A DNA stretch of 64,000 nucleotides, taken from assembly GCF_040784915.1 (NCBI RefSeq), contig NZ_CP160797.1, forward strand, positions 1,503,001 through 1,567,000. Direction: 5' to 3'. Below, piece after piece: positions 1 to 9,100 of this stretch. Both the position numbers and the translations under genes were made by a program. Numbering within the stretch: the stretch's first letter is position 1; every line of letters starts with the position of its first letter. This DNA is from Bacillus vallismortis (GTDB lineage Bacteria > Bacillota > Bacilli > Bacillales > Bacillaceae). The notes under the pieces are model-generated. The model was not told the origin of the DNA and did no database searches. It saw only the letters and a list, made by a program, of their open reading frames with translations.

Positions 1-930
1 GGCTCTGTGCAAATGATCGCCTTTGACAAAACGGGCACTGTAACAAAAGGCCAGCCTGCCGTTGAAACTCTTAGAATCGCAGAAGGATTCAGCGAAACGG
101 AGGTTCTAGAGGCCGTCTATGCCATCGAAACACAATCAAGCCATCCGCTCGCTCAAGCCATAACAGCGTACGCTGAAAGCCGCGGCGTGAATCAGCCCGG
201 CTACATATCTATAGAAGAAACATCAGGGTTTGGTGTTATGGCAGAAGTGTCGGGCGCGAAATGGAAGATCGGTAAAGCGGGTTTTATCGGCGAGGAAAAG
301 GCAGCACAATTTATAAATCAAACAGCATCAGAAGTCATTCAAAGCGGCCAAACGGTTGTATTTGTGAAAAAGGATGATCAAATAGCGGGCTGTATCGCAC
401 TGAAAGATCAAATCAGGACTGAAGCAAAAGAGGTCATGGAAGAATTGAACCGACTAGGGATTAAAACGGCGATGCTGACAGGAGATCATGAGGATACGGC
501 TCAAGCAATAGCGAAGGAAGCCGGAATGACAACTGTTGCGGCAGAGTGCCTGCCTGACCAAAAAGTGAATGAGATCAAACGATTAAAAGAAGAATTCGGA
601 ACGATTGCAATGGTCGGTGACGGAATCAATGATGCGCCGGCCCTTAAAGCGGCGGATATTGGCATTGCAATGGGCGGCGGGACAGATGTCGCTCTTGAGA
701 CCGCTGATATGGTCCTCATGCAAAATGATTTGAAAAAACTTGTTAACATGTGCCGCTTGTCACGGAAAATGAACAGGATTGTCAAACAAAATATCGTGTT
801 CTCTCTAGCTGTGATCTGCCTGCTGATTTGTGCAAACTTTTTACAGGTGATGGAATTGCCATTTGGCGTGATTGGTCATGAGGGAAGTACAATCTTGGTG
901 ATATTGAACGGATTAAGGCTTTTAAAATAA
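1..930 (+). CDS. zosA: ZosA, P1B-type metal (zinc) transporting ATPase, C-terminal part
   Basis: The reading frame is open from the first base, so about the N-terminal half of the protein lies outside the window; 309 residues are present. The phosphorylation motif DKTGT comes within the first fifteen residues, followed by the P-domain TGD motif and the hinge motif GDGINDAPAL. Two hydrophobic helices close the protein. These are hallmarks of P1B heavy-metal ATPases. The family role of ZosA (YkvW) in B. subtilis is zinc uptake under peroxide stress, controlled by PerR; the promoter is not visible here. The gene ends at a bidirectional terminator shared with a small convergent ORF. Assignment to zosA rests on sequence and on the following genes ykvY-ykvZ-glcT. 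Confidence 0.9.
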   Translation, partial: GSVQMIAFDKTGTVTKGQPAVETLRIAEGFSETEVLEAVYAIETQSSHPLAQAITAYAESRGVNQPGYISIEETSGFGVMAEVSGAKWKIGKAGFIGEEKAAQFINQTASEVIQSGQTVVFVKKDDQIAGCIALKDQIRTEAKEVMEELNRLGIKTAMLTGDHEDTAQAIAKEAGMTTVAAECLPDQKVNEIKRLKEEFGTIAMVGDGINDAPALKAADIGIAMGGGTDVALETADMVLMQNDLKKLVNMCRLSRKMNRIVKQNIVFSLAVICLLICANFLQVMELPFGVIGHEGSTILVILNGLRLLK

Positions 931-962
931 AAACAGCAGTCCAATCGGGCTGCTGTTTTTTT
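931..962. terminator. Bidirectional terminator between zosA and a convergent small ORF
   Basis: AAACAGCAG pairs with CTGCTGTTT, with T-runs on both strands, so it can end transcription from either side. Confidence 0.85.
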
Positions 963-967
963 ATGGA

Positions 968-1171
968 TTAAATGTTACCTTCTTTTTTGTCTTGATCAGA
1001 TCTTTTCGTAACCATGATAAGCGCAAGGATGCAGCAAAGGAAACCCGCTGCACAGCCTATGATCGAGCTGTAATAATAAAAGCCGGCCATCTTCATACCG
1101 ATAAAAGGAGCCGAAATCCCCAAAACCGTTAAGAGCATGACTGCTTTTCGTCTGAAAAAATTCATCAGCAA
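968..1171 (-). CDS. Small predicted membrane protein, hypothetical
   Basis: A 67-residue ORF if it starts at a TTG nine bases after an AGGGAG ribosome site; an ATG two codons further in gives 65 residues. The frame stays open further upstream, but those longer starts run into the ykvY leader and lack a ribosome site. The protein begins with a positively charged stretch (NFFRRK), then two hydrophobic segments (about residues 9-32 and 34-55) with a polar charged tail (KRSDQDKKEGNI). This suggests a two-helix membrane protein. A TATACT -10-like element lies upstream on the minus strand and the gene ends at the terminator shared with zosA. I do not recognise a family. Confidence 0.6.
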   Translation of the reverse strand: MLMNFFRRKAVMLLTVLGISAPFIGMKMAGFYYYSSIIGCAAGFLCCILALIMVTKRSDQDKKEGNI

Positions 1172-1333
1172 AACGAACAACTCCCTGCGATTGAACTCTA
1201 CTGTCAGTATACAGGATGAGGGGAAGGAAATAAAATGGATCGGAAAATGAAGGCCCCGCGAAAGGCAAACACCTGTAAAACCTGTTACAATGGAAGACAG
1301 AACGATGCATTGAAATGGCAAGGAGGACAAGAA

Positions 1334-2428
1334 GTGAATAGAATACAACGCGTCTCTTCATGGCTGAAGGAACAGAGGCATACTGCCGCATTTATTCATA
1401 CGAAAGAAAATGTTTTTTACTTAACCGGTTTTTACACAGAACCGCATGAAAGATTGATGGGTTTATTTATTTTTCAAGAAGAGGAGCCTTTCTTTGTGTG
1501 TCCCGGTATGGAAGCAGACCAGGCCCGCAACGCAGGCTGGAATTATGAAATCATTGGCTATGCGGATCACGAAAATCCGTGGGAGCTGATAGAGAAAGCC
1601 TTGAAAAAGCGAAATATCAGCATACATACACTAGCAGTAGAAAAGGATTCGATTTCACTATCACGCGCAGATCAGCTGAAGCATTCTGCCGGCGGGGCTC
1701 AGTTTGTATCAGCTGAAGAAACACTTAACCAATTTCGCCTGATTAAAGACGACAAGGAAATACGTTTGCTGAAAGAGGCGGCGAAGCTTGCTGATTACGG
1801 TGTTGAAGTTGGCGCAGCCGCTTTGCGTGAAGGCATTAGTGAAGTGGAAGTGCTCGCTCAAATCGAGTATGAGCTGAAGAAAAAAGGAATCCAGGGCATG
1901 TCATTCTCCACAATGGTTTTATTCGGAACAAAATCAGGCCAGCCCCACGGAAACCCGGGTTCAGCCACATTGAAGAAAGGTGATTTTGTTTTATTTGATC
2001 TCGGTGTTATTCTTGACGGCTACTGCTCTGATATTTCAAGAACGTTTGCATACAAGACCATCAATCCGAAGCAAGAGGAGATTTATGAGACGGTGCTTCA
2101 AGCGGAAAAAGCCGCAATGGAGGCAAGTAAACCCGGTGTCAGAATCGGCGATCTTGATTTAACTGCCCGAGGAATCATTGAAAAAGCGGGATACGGAGAT
2201 TATTTTCCTCACCGGCTGGGGCACGGACTTGGGATTTCTGTCCATGAGTACCCATCAATGAGCCAAGCCAACGATACATTGTTGCAGGAAGGCATGGTCT
2301 ACACGATCGAACCGGGGATTTATGTGCCTGAGATCGGCGGCGTGCGCATTGAGGATGACGTTCATGTAACAAAGGACGGAGCGGTTGCTCTGACCCAATA
2401 TCCAAAGGAATTAATCATACTGCCGTAA
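1334..2428 (+). CDS. ykvY: YkvY, putative Xaa-Pro dipeptidase (M24 family)
   Basis: The protein has 364 residues from a GTG preceded by AAGGAGG. The frame extends further upstream to an ATG, but only the GTG has a ribosome site and it matches the family start. An N-terminal creatinase-like domain (about 1-125) precedes the pita-bread peptidase domain. The metal ligands of M24 peptidases are visible: Asp in FDLGVILDG, Asp in CSDISRTF, His in HRLGHGLG, Glu in TIEPGIY and Glu in GVRIEDDV. The family removes an N-terminal residue preceding proline from short peptides in the cytoplasm using two metal ions. It stands alone, followed by a terminator. The actual substrate is unknown. Confidence 0.88.
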   Translation: MNRIQRVSSWLKEQRHTAAFIHTKENVFYLTGFYTEPHERLMGLFIFQEEEPFFVCPGMEADQARNAGWNYEIIGYADHENPWELIEKALKKRNISIHTLAVEKDSISLSRADQLKHSAGGAQFVSAEETLNQFRLIKDDKEIRLLKEAAKLADYGVEVGAAALREGISEVEVLAQIEYELKKKGIQGMSFSTMVLFGTKSGQPHGNPGSATLKKGDFVLFDLGVILDGYCSDISRTFAYKTINPKQEEIYETVLQAEKAAMEASKPGVRIGDLDLTARGIIEKAGYGDYFPHRLGHGLGISVHEYPSMSQANDTLLQEGMVYTIEPGIYVPEIGGVRIEDDVHVTKDGAVALTQYPKELIILP

Positions 2429-2436
2429 CAGGAAAT

Positions 2437-2471
2437 AAAAAAGGACTTTGTTCTCGACATCGTCCTTTTTT
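2437..2471. terminator. Bidirectional terminator after ykvY
   Basis: AAAAAAGGAC pairs with GTCCTTTTTT. It serves ykvY and the convergent 41-residue ORF. Confidence 0.8.
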
Positions 2472-2478
2472 GTCTACA

Positions 2479-2604
2479 TTAAATAAAAAAATCATCAAAT
2501 GTTCGAAATGGTTTAATTTCATGTTTTTGGTCGAGAGGTTTTACAGCAAGGCAGCTGCCGCCAAGAACAGTCAGACATAACCCGATTAAAATGAAGAAAC
2601 CCAT
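2479..2604 (-). CDS. 41-residue secreted or membrane-anchored small protein, hypothetical
   Basis: The protein starts MGFFILIGLCLTVLGG and ends FRTFDDFFI. The ATG lies seven to ten bases after AAAGGAG. The first 22 residues form a hydrophobic helix ending near SCLA, resembling a signal or anchor segment, perhaps a lipobox (Cys19), though no diacylglyceryl transfer can be claimed. The remaining tail is charged. The gene is divergent from ykvZ and convergent with ykvY, whose terminator is symmetric and can serve it. Upstream on the minus strand sits CATACAAT, a good sporulation-sigma (SigE or SigK) -10 match. No family recognised. Confidence 0.6.
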   Translation of the reverse strand: MGFFILIGLCLTVLGGSCLAVKPLDQKHEIKPFRTFDDFFI

Positions 2605-2659
2605 GTAATCTTCTCCTTTCAGCTGAAAACATAAAATATGTCTGGTATGTTCATATCAT

Positions 2660-2667
2660 ATTGTATG
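2660..2667 (-). promoter_or_regulatory. Candidate sporulation-sigma -10 element for the 41-residue ORF
   Basis: CATACAAT on the minus strand fits SigE (CATACAMT) and, with the next base, SigK (CATANNNTA). No clear -35 is visible, so this is tentative. Confidence 0.3.
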
Positions 2668-2709
2668 AAACGCATTCCAGATCAAGGGGATTTAGAAAGA
2701 AGGGAATCT

Positions 2710-3675
2710 ATGGCTAATATTAAAGACATTGCAGAAAAAGCCGGTGTCTCCGTTACAACGGTTTCCCGAGTCATAAACAATCATCCTTACGTCAGTGAAG
2801 ACAAAAGAAATAGAGTGCTTGAGGCAATGGAAGCATTGGCGTACGCGAGAAATATTCACGCTGTGCATTTATCGAAAGGATTTTCAAATATGATTGGCGT
2901 TGTCTTGCCGACGATTAATCTCCCTTATTTTGCAGAGCTGATTGCAGGGATAGCCGACGCAGCCGCGGAATCCGGAATTCACCTCTCTTTATTCCAAACA
3001 AACTATGATGTGGAGAAAGAAATTTTTGCGCTGTCCCAGTTAAAGCAACGGCAGGTTGACGGGTTGATTTTTTGTTCGAAATCGCTTGCTGATGAGAAGC
3101 TCATCGAATGGGAGGGCCCGATATTGCTTTGCCAGAATTCAGATATCGGCCGTTTTCCAACCATCAGCATTCCTCACCACCAAGCATTCAGGTGCGGCTT
3201 GGACTATTTAATTACCAAAGGGCATAAAAAAATAGCAATCTGTTTGGCAAGAAAAAAGGGCATGAACAGCCATTTTCGAATCAAAGCCTATAAAGAAGCA
3301 TTGGAAGAGATCGGAGAGGCCTTTCATGAAGACTGGGTGATTGAGAAAGCGATTACAATCAATGATGGAAAGGCGCTTTTTCATAAGTGGAAAAAGTGGA
3401 AGGAAAAACCGACGGCTATTTTTGTTGCCAATGATCAAGTGTCAGCAGGGCTTTTACTTGAAGCAAAGGCCCAGCGGATATCGGTACCGGATGAGCTTGC
3501 CATCTTAAGCGTTGATAACCATGAAATCAGTCAATCGCTTGGTGTCACAACGATCGATATTCAAACAAAAGAAATGGGAAAGCAGGCGTTTGCCATGCTG
3601 GAAAAAAGAATTCAGGGACAGCCGATTGAGAGGAAAGTTCTCGATTACCGCCTCATCGAAAGATCGACTGTTTAG
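2710..3675 (+). CDS. ykvZ: YkvZ, LacI/GalR-family transcription regulator
   Basis: The start is the ATG after AAGAAGGG, giving 321 residues; an in-frame upstream extension of 24 codons has no ribosome site and does not look like the family. The N-terminal helix-turn-helix reads NIKDIAEKAGVSVTTVSRVIN, the standard LacI DNA-binding domain, with the hinge near residue 50. Residues 60-321 form a periplasmic-binding-protein-like effector domain (IGVVLPTINLPYFAELIAGI and later NDQVSAGLL). Its operator and ligand are not evident. It precedes glcT by 60 bases in the same direction, so some read-through is possible, but a functional link to glucose control is only inference. Confidence 0.88.
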   Translation: MANIKDIAEKAGVSVTTVSRVINNHPYVSEDKRNRVLEAMEALAYARNIHAVHLSKGFSNMIGVVLPTINLPYFAELIAGIADAAAESGIHLSLFQTNYDVEKEIFALSQLKQRQVDGLIFCSKSLADEKLIEWEGPILLCQNSDIGRFPTISIPHHQAFRCGLDYLITKGHKKIAICLARKKGMNSHFRIKAYKEALEEIGEAFHEDWVIEKAITINDGKALFHKWKKWKEKPTAIFVANDQVSAGLLLEAKAQRISVPDELAILSVDNHEISQSLGVTTIDIQTKEMGKQAFAMLEKRIQGQPIERKVLDYRLIERSTV

Positions 3676-3757
3676 TGAAGCATCGAAAAAAGGTTTGACG
3701 TGCATTCCGTTCGTTATGTACGATATGAGGTATTGAATGACAAAGGAGCTGAGGATC

Positions 3758-4603
3758 GTGAATGGGTCCTTTACAGTGAAAAAGGTACTGAATAATAACG
3801 TATTAATTGCTTCTCATCATAAATACAGCGAAGTCGTTTTAATCGGAAAAGGTATTGGTTTCGGAAAAAAACAAGATGATGTCATTGAAGATAAAGGCTA
3901 CGAAAAAATGTTCATTTTAAAGGACGAGAAGGAACAAAAACAGTTTAAAAAGCTCCTTGACTATGTTGATGAAAAGCTCGTTGATATTTCAAACGATGTC
4001 ATCTATCACATCAGCAACAGGACGAACCACTCATTAAATGAACATATTCACATTGCGCTGACAGATCATATCGCATTTGCGATCAAAAGACAGCAGCAGG
4101 GCTTTGATATGAAAAATCCATTTTTAATGGAGACTCAGTCACTATATCCTGATGAATACCAAATAGCCAAAGAAGTCATAGAAATGATCAATGAAAAAGC
4201 GGGAATCTGTCTTCCGGAGGGGGAGATCGGTTTTATTGCCCTGCATATCCATTCGGCCCTGACAAACCGTCCGCTGTCCGAAGTCAATCAGCACTCGCAG
4301 CTGATGGCGCAGCTTGTCGAGGTGATTGAAGACTCATTTCAAATGAAAGTAAACAAGGAAAGTGTCCACTATTTGCGGCTGATCCGGCATATCAGATTTA
4401 CTATAGAAAGAATTAAAAAAGAAGAACCGACTAAAGAACCAGAAAAATTAATGTTGTTATTGAAAAATGAATATCCACTATGCTACAATACAGCTTGGAA
4501 ATTGATTAAAATCTTGCAGCAAACATTGAAGAAACCAGTTCATGAGGCGGAAGCGGTTTATCTGACGCTTCATCTGTACCGATTAACCAATAAAATTTCA
4601 TAA
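3758..4603 (+). CDS. glcT: GlcT, BglG-type transcriptional antiterminator of ptsGHI
   Basis: GlcT binds the ptsG leader RNA and stops a terminator from forming when glucose is present. The GTG start gives 281 residues (VNGSFTVKKVLNNN...), nine bases after AAAGGAG; an in-frame ATG seven codons earlier is an alternative. An N-terminal RNA-binding domain (about 1-60, with LNNNVLIA) is followed by two PTS regulation domains. PRD1 contains HISNRTNHSLNEHIHIALTDH, and PRD2 holds histidines in FIALHIHSAL and near the C-terminus (TLHLYRL). In the family, phosphorylation of PRD1 histidines by PtsG inactivates GlcT and HPr phosphorylates PRD2. Its target lies directly downstream. Confidence 0.95.
   Translation: MNGSFTVKKVLNNNVLIASHHKYSEVVLIGKGIGFGKKQDDVIEDKGYEKMFILKDEKEQKQFKKLLDYVDEKLVDISNDVIYHISNRTNHSLNEHIHIALTDHIAFAIKRQQQGFDMKNPFLMETQSLYPDEYQIAKEVIEMINEKAGICLPEGEIGFIALHIHSALTNRPLSEVNQHSQLMAQLVEVIEDSFQMKVNKESVHYLRLIRHIRFTIERIKKEEPTKEPEKLMLLLKNEYPLCYNTAWKLIKILQQTLKKPVHEAEAVYLTLHLYRLTNKIS
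4460..4489 (+). promoter_or_regulatory. Candidate SigA promoter of ptsGHI inside the end of glcT
   Basis: TTGAAA, an 18-base spacer and TACAAT. It lies upstream of the antiterminator leader and would give a long leader RNA, as expected for GlcT control. Confidence 0.5.
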
Positions 4604-4621
4604 ATTCAGTTTATCCTTATA

Positions 4622-4650
4622 ACGTGTTACTGATCCGATCAGGCATGAGT
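4622..4650 (+). promoter_or_regulatory. Ribonucleic antiterminator (RAT), GlcT-binding RNA site
   Basis: The stretch around TGTTACTGATCCGATCAGGCA matches the RAT form: an imperfect stem-loop with the conserved GTTACTG and CAGGCA sides. Its 3' part (GGCATGAG) is also the 5' arm of the terminator that follows, so GlcT binding and terminator folding exclude each other. Confidence 0.85.
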
Positions 4651-4719
4651 GATTGAGGGGAAAAAACGGGAAGTCTATTCTCGTTCTTTTGTGCACCCGA
4701 TTTTGCTCATGCCCTTTTT
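4642..4719 (+). terminator. Conditional terminator in the ptsG leader
   Basis: GGCATGAG pairs with CTCATGCC 56 bases downstream, followed by CTTTTTG. It overlaps the RAT and so is prevented when GlcT is bound. A second small hairpin (GCCCTTTT with AAAAGGGC) follows immediately. Confidence 0.85.
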
Positions 4720-4832
4720 GTTGTGTAAAAGGGCAAATGTAAACGGTTAAACTGGGAGACTTACGCCTGTGAATTCGTTGTCATGATTTTTAGCTGTAAG
4801 GTCAGACTAGTAAAAAGAGGAGGTCAATTCTT

Positions 4833-6932
4833 ATGTTTAAAGCATTATTCGGCGTTCTTCAAAAAATCGGGCGTGCGCTTATGCTTCCAGTTGCGATCCT
4901 TCCGGCTGCGGGTATCTTGCTTGCGATCGGAAATGCGATGCAAAATAAGGACATGATTGAAGTCCTGCATTTCTTGAGCAATGACAATGTCCAGCTCGTA
5001 GCAGGTGTTATGGAAAGCGCTGGACAGATTGTTTTTGATAATCTTCCGCTTCTATTCGCAGTAGGTGTAGCCATCGGGCTTGCCAACGGTGATGGAGTTG
5101 CAGGGATTGCTGCAATTATCGGTTATCTGGTGATGAACGTATCCATGAGTGCGGTTCTTGTTGCAAACGGAACCATTCCTTCCGATTCAATCGAAAGAGC
5201 CAAGTTCTTCACGGAAAACCATCCTGCATATGTAAACATGCTTGGTATACCTACCTTGGCGACAGGCGTGTTCGGCGGTATTATCGTCGGTGTGTTAGCG
5301 GCATTATTATTCAACAGATTTTACACAATTGAACTGCCGCAATATCTTGGTTTCTTTGCGGGTAAACGTTTCGTTCCAATTGTTACGTCAATTTCTGCAC
5401 TGATTCTGGGTCTTATTATGTTAGTGATCTGGCCTCCGATCCAGCATGGATTGAATTCCTTTTCAACAGGATTAGTGGAAGCGAATCCAACCCTTGCTGC
5501 ATTTATCTTCGGGGTGATCGAACGCTCACTTATTCCATTCGGTTTGCATCACATTTTCTATTCGCCGTTCTGGTATGAATTCTTCAGCTATAAGAGTGCT
5601 GCCGGAGAAATCATCCGCGGGGATCAGCGTATCTTTATGGCGCAGATTAAAGACGGCGTACAGTTAACAGCAGGTACGTTCATGACAGGTAAATATCCAT
5701 TTATGATGTTCGGTCTGCCTGCTGCGGCGCTTGCGATTTATCATGAAGCAAAACCGAAAAACAAAAAACTCGTTGCAGGTATTATGGGTTCAGCGGCCTT
5801 GACATCCTTCTTAACAGGGATCACAGAGCCATTGGAATTCTCATTCCTATTCGTTGCCCCTATCTTGTTTGCGATTCACTGTGTGTTCGCGGGACTTTCA
5901 TTCATGGTCATGCAGCTGTTGAATGTTAAGATTGGTATGACATTCTCCGGCGGTTTAATTGACTACTTCCTATTCGGTATTTTACCGAACCGGACGGCAT
6001 GGTGGCTTGTCATTCCTGTCGGCTTAGCGATTGCGGTCATTTACTACTTCGGGTTCCGATTTGCCATCCGCAAATTTAATCTGAAAACACCTGGACGCGA
6101 GGATGCTGCGGCTGAAACTGCATCTACTGGGAAAACAGGTGAAGCTGGAGATCTTCCTTATGAGATCCTGCAGGCAATGGGTGACCAGGAAAATATCAAA
6201 CACCTTGATGCTTGTATCACTCGTCTGCGTGTGACTGTAAACGATCAGAAAAAGGTTGATAAAGACCGTCTGAAACAGCTTGGCGCTTCCGGCGTGCTGG
6301 AAGTCGGCAACAACATTCAGGCTATTTTCGGACCTCGTTCTGACGGTTTAAAAACACAAATGCAAGATATCATTGCGGGACGCAAGCCAAGACCTGAACC
6401 GACAACATCTGCTCAAGAAGAAGTAAGTCAGCAGGTTGAGGAAGTCATTGCAGAACCGCTGCAAAATGAAATCGGCGAGGAAGTTTTCGTTTCTCCGATT
6501 GCCGGAGAAATTCACCCGATTACTGATGTTCCTGACCAAGTGTTCTCAGGAAAAATGATGGGTGACGGTTTTGCGGTTCTCCCTTCAGAAGGTATTGTCG
6601 TATCACCGGTTCGAGGAAAAATTCTAAATGTGTTCCCGACGAAACATGCGATCGGCCTGCAATCAGACGGCGGAAGAGAAATTTTGATCCACTTTGGTAT
6701 TGATACTGTCAGCCTGAAGGGCGAAGGATTTACGTCTTTCGTATCAGAAGGAGACCGCGTTGAGCCTGGACAGAAACTTCTTGAAGTTGATCTGGACGCA
6801 GTCAAACCAAATGTACCGTCTCTTATGACACCGATTGTGTTTACGAACCTTGCTGAAGGCGAAACAGTCAGCATTAAGGCAAGCGGCTCAGTCAACAGAG
6901 AACAAGAAGAAATTGTGAAGATTGAAAAATAA
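4833..6932 (+). CDS. ptsG: PtsG, glucose-specific PTS permease EIICBA
   Basis: This membrane protein imports and phosphorylates glucose. It has 699 residues from an ATG after AGAGGAGG. The EIIC channel domain covers about 1-420 with eight to ten membrane helices and the motif [12 protein letters not shown]. After a linker, the EIIB domain (about 440-525) carries the phosphocysteine Cys461 in [10 protein letters not shown], and the EIIA domain (about 545-699) carries the phosphohistidine His620 in [10 protein letters not shown]. Phosphate flows from EI to HPr to EIIA to EIIB to sugar. The gene leads ptsGHI behind the GlcT-controlled leader. PtsG also controls GlcT by phosphorylating it when glucose is absent. 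Confidence 0.97.
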   Translation: MFKALFGVLQKIGRALMLPVAILPAAGILLAIGNAMQNKDMIEVLHFLSNDNVQLVAGVMESAGQIVFDNLPLLFAVGVAIGLANGDGVAGIAAIIGYLVMNVSMSAVLVANGTIPSDSIERAKFFTENHPAYVNMLGIPTLATGVFGGIIVGVLAALLFNRFYTIELPQYLGFFAGKRFVPIVTSISALILGLIMLVIWPPIQHGLNSFSTGLVEANPTLAAFIFGVIERSLIPFGLHHIFYSPFWYEFFSYKSAAGEIIRGDQRIFMAQIKDGVQLTAGTFMTGKYPFMMFGLPAAALAIYHEAKPKNKKLVAGIMGSAALTSFLTGITEPLEFSFLFVAPILFAIHCVFAGLSFMVMQLLNVKIGMTFSGGLIDYFLFGILPNRTAWWLVIPVGLAIAVIYYFGFRFAIRKFNLKTPGREDAAAETASTGKTGEAGDLPYEILQAMGDQENIKHLDACITRLRVTVNDQKKVDKDRLKQLGASGVLEVGNNIQAIFGPRSDGLKTQMQDIIAGRKPRPEPTTSAQEEVSQQVEEVIAEPLQNEIGEEVFVSPIAGEIHPITDVPDQVFSGKMMGDGFAVLPSEGIVVSPVRGKILNVFPTKHAIGLQSDGGREILIHFGIDTVSLKGEGFTSFVSEGDRVEPGQKLLEVDLDAVKPNVPSLMTPIVFTNLAEGETVSIKASGSVNREQEEIVKIEK

Positions 6933-6949
6933 GGTGTTAGTACGCTGTG

Positions 6950-6965
6950 CTTGTCAGATGACAAG
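6950..6965. repeat. Short perfect inverted repeat before ptsH
   Basis: CTTGTCAGATGACAAG is a 7-base inverted repeat around GA. It lacks a T-run, so it is not a terminator; it lies just upstream of the ptsH -10 element and could be an operator or an RNA-processing hairpin. Confidence 0.5.
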
Positions 6966-6973
6966 TACGGCTG

Positions 6974-6984
6974 TATGATATAAT
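6974..6984 (+). promoter_or_regulatory. Candidate ptsHI promoter, extended -10
   Basis: TATGATATAAT contains TATAAT with the upstream TG of extended -10 promoters. No good -35 lies at the usual distance. Separate constitutive expression of ptsHI fits its general role. Confidence 0.5.
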
Positions 6985-7028
6985 ATTGTGAAGTAATATA
7001 GCTTTAAGTTAAAAGGAGAATGATAAAA

Positions 7029-7295
7029 ATGGCACAAAAAACATTTAAAGTAACTGCAGATTCTGGAATCCACGCTCGTCCTGCGACAGTTCTTGTACAA
7101 ACTGCAAGCAAATACGACGCTGACGTGAATTTAGAATATAACGGCAAAACAGTAAACCTTAAATCTATTATGGGTGTTATGTCTCTAGGTATCGCTAAAG
7201 GTGCTGAGATCACAATCTCTGCTACTGGCGCTGACGAAAACGATGCTCTTAACGCTTTAGAAGAAACAATGAAAAGCGAAGGACTCGGCGAGTAA
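7029..7295 (+). CDS. ptsH: HPr, phosphocarrier protein of the PTS
   Basis: HPr is a small cytoplasmic protein of 88 residues that takes phosphate from enzyme I to all sugar-specific EIIA domains, including PtsG and FruA in this window. His15 in SGIHARPAT is the PTS phosphorylation site, and Ser46 in NLKSIMGVM is the site used by HPr kinase. HPr-Ser46-P is the partner of CcpA in carbon catabolite repression. The ATG follows AAAAGGAGAATGATAAA; an in-frame upstream ATG three codons earlier is closer to the ribosome site and less likely. The stop codon overlaps the ptsI start (TAATG), showing translational coupling. Confidence 0.98.
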   Translation: MAQKTFKVTADSGIHARPATVLVQTASKYDADVNLEYNGKTVNLKSIMGVMSLGIAKGAEITISATGADENDALNALEETMKSEGLGE

Positions 7296-9007
7296 TGCAA
7301 GAATTAAAAGGGATTGGCGCTTCAGCCGGCATCGCGATTGCAAAAGCGTACCGGCTTGAAGAGCCAGATTTAACGGTTGAAAAGAAAAACATCTCTGATT
7401 CTGAAGCGGAAGTAAGCCGTTTTGATGAAGCGATTGCACGTTCAAAAGAAGAGCTCGAAAAAATCAAAGAGCACGCTCTGAAAGAACTTGGTCAGGATAA
7501 AGCTGACATTTTTTCTGCTCACCTTTTAGTTCTCAGTGACCCTGAGCTTCTAAACCCTGTGAAAGAAAAAATCAGCACTGATTCAGTGAACGCTGAATTC
7601 GCTTTAAAAGAAACGTCTTCTATGTTCGTTACTATGTTTGAATCAATGGACAACGAATATATGAAAGAGCGTGCGGCTGATATCCGTGACGTAACAAAAC
7701 GCGTAACCGGCCACCTGCTTGGCGTCGAAATTCCAAACCCGAGCATGATCTCAGAAGAGGTTATTATTATAGCTGAAGACTTAACACCGTCTGACACAGC
7801 TCAATTAAACCGTGAGTTCGTAAAAGGATTCACAACTGATATCGGCGGACGCACATCTCACTCTGCCATCATGGCGCGTTCTCTTGAGATTCCTGCAGTT
7901 GTTGGTACGAAAGCGGCTACAGGCACGATCCAAAACGGCGTAACTGTTATCGTTGACGGTATTAATGGCGATGTCATTATCGACCCATCTGCGGAAACTG
8001 TAAAAGAGTATGAGGAAAAACATAATGCTTATTTGGCTCAAAAAGCTGAATGGGCGAAGCTTGTCAATGAACCGACTGTCTCAAAAGACGGACATCATGT
8101 AGAGCTTGCAGCGAACATCGGGACTCCTGATGATGTGAAAGGCGTTCTTGAAAATGGCGGGGAAGCAGTTGGCCTTTACCGTACAGAATTCCTTTACATG
8201 GGAAGAGATCAGCTGCCTACAGAAGATGAGCAGTTTGATGCATATAAAACGGTTCTTGAGCGTATGGAAGGAAAATCAGTTGTCGTGCGGACACTTGATA
8301 TCGGCGGAGACAAAGAGCTTCCTTACCTGCATCTTCCTAAAGAAATGAACCCGTTCTTGGGATACAGAGCGATTCGTCTTTGCCTTGAAGAGCAAGAAAT
8401 CTTCAGAACACAGCTTCGCGCGCTGCTTCGTGCAAGTACATACGGAAACCTGAAAATCATGTTCCCTATGATTGCGACAGTTAACGAATTTAAAGAAGCA
8501 AAAGCGATCCTTCTTGAAGAAAAAGAAAAGCTTGTCAAAGCGGGACAGACTGTATCTGACGATATTGAAGTCGGTATGATGGTTGAAATTCCGTCAACTG
8601 CAGTCATCGCTGATCAGTTTGCTAAAGAAGTTGATTTTTTCAGTATTGGAACAAACGATTTGATTCAATACACAATGGCTGCTGACCGTATGAATGAGCG
8701 TGTATCTTATCTGTATCAGCCATACAACCCTGCAATCCTTCGCTTGATTACACTCGTAATTGAAGCGGCACACAAAGAAGGAAAATGGGTTGGCATGTGC
8801 GGAGAAATGGCAGGAGACGAAATTGCGATCCCGATCCTTCTCGGCTTAGGCTTAGATGAGTTCTCAATGAGCGCAACTTCTATCCTTCCGGCAAGAACAC
8901 AAATCAGCAAATTGTCTAAACAAGAAGCTGAGTCATTCAAAGAGAAAATTTTATCTATGAGCACGACAGAAGAAGTTGTCGCGTTCGTAAAAGAAACATT
9001 CAAGTAA
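7295..9007 (+). CDS. ptsI: Enzyme I of the PTS (phosphoenolpyruvate-protein phosphotransferase)
   Basis: Enzyme I moves phosphate from phosphoenolpyruvate to HPr and so powers all PTS transport. The protein has 570 residues, the normal length. The HPr-binding and phosphohistidine domain occupies about 1-225, with active His189 in [17 protein letters not shown]. The PEP-binding barrel follows ([21 protein letters not shown], and Cys in [10 protein letters not shown]). It starts on the last base of ptsH with an overlapping ATG, lies in the ptsGHI operon and ends at a strong terminator. Confidence 0.98.
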   Translation: MQELKGIGASAGIAIAKAYRLEEPDLTVEKKNISDSEAEVSRFDEAIARSKEELEKIKEHALKELGQDKADIFSAHLLVLSDPELLNPVKEKISTDSVNAEFALKETSSMFVTMFESMDNEYMKERAADIRDVTKRVTGHLLGVEIPNPSMISEEVIIIAEDLTPSDTAQLNREFVKGFTTDIGGRTSHSAIMARSLEIPAVVGTKAATGTIQNGVTVIVDGINGDVIIDPSAETVKEYEEKHNAYLAQKAEWAKLVNEPTVSKDGHHVELAANIGTPDDVKGVLENGGEAVGLYRTEFLYMGRDQLPTEDEQFDAYKTVLERMEGKSVVVRTLDIGGDKELPYLHLPKEMNPFLGYRAIRLCLEEQEIFRTQLRALLRASTYGNLKIMFPMIATVNEFKEAKAILLEEKEKLVKAGQTVSDDIEVGMMVEIPSTAVIADQFAKEVDFFSIGTNDLIQYTMAADRMNERVSYLYQPYNPAILRLITLVIEAAHKEGKWVGMCGEMAGDEIAIPILLGLGLDEFSMSATSILPARTQISKLSKQEAESFKEKILSMSTTEEVVAFVKETFK

Positions 9008-9015
9008 TGTATATA

Positions 9016-9051
9016 AAAACCAGACGGCCCTTCGGCCTGTCTGGTTTTTTT
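9016..9051 (+). terminator. Terminator of ptsGHI
   Basis: AAAACCAGAC pairs with GTCTGGTTTT around a GGCCCTTCGGCC loop region, followed by seven T residues. Confidence 0.9.
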
Positions 9052-9080
9052 CATAAGCAAGGGTATAGAAGGGCACAATA
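9051..9080 (+). promoter_or_regulatory. Candidate SigG promoter of splAB
   Basis: TCATAA and CACAATA are 17 bases apart, close to the forespore SigG consensus (GHATR and CATNHTA). splAB is known to be expressed in the forespore. Confidence 0.5.
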
Positions 9081-9100
9081 ACATGGCGAGGAGGGATAGT

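Noticed and set aside
968..1391. Longer minus-strand frames (126 and 131 codons) around the small membrane ORF
   Set aside because: They extend across the ykvY leader and start without ribosome sites; only the inner 65-67 codons look like a gene.
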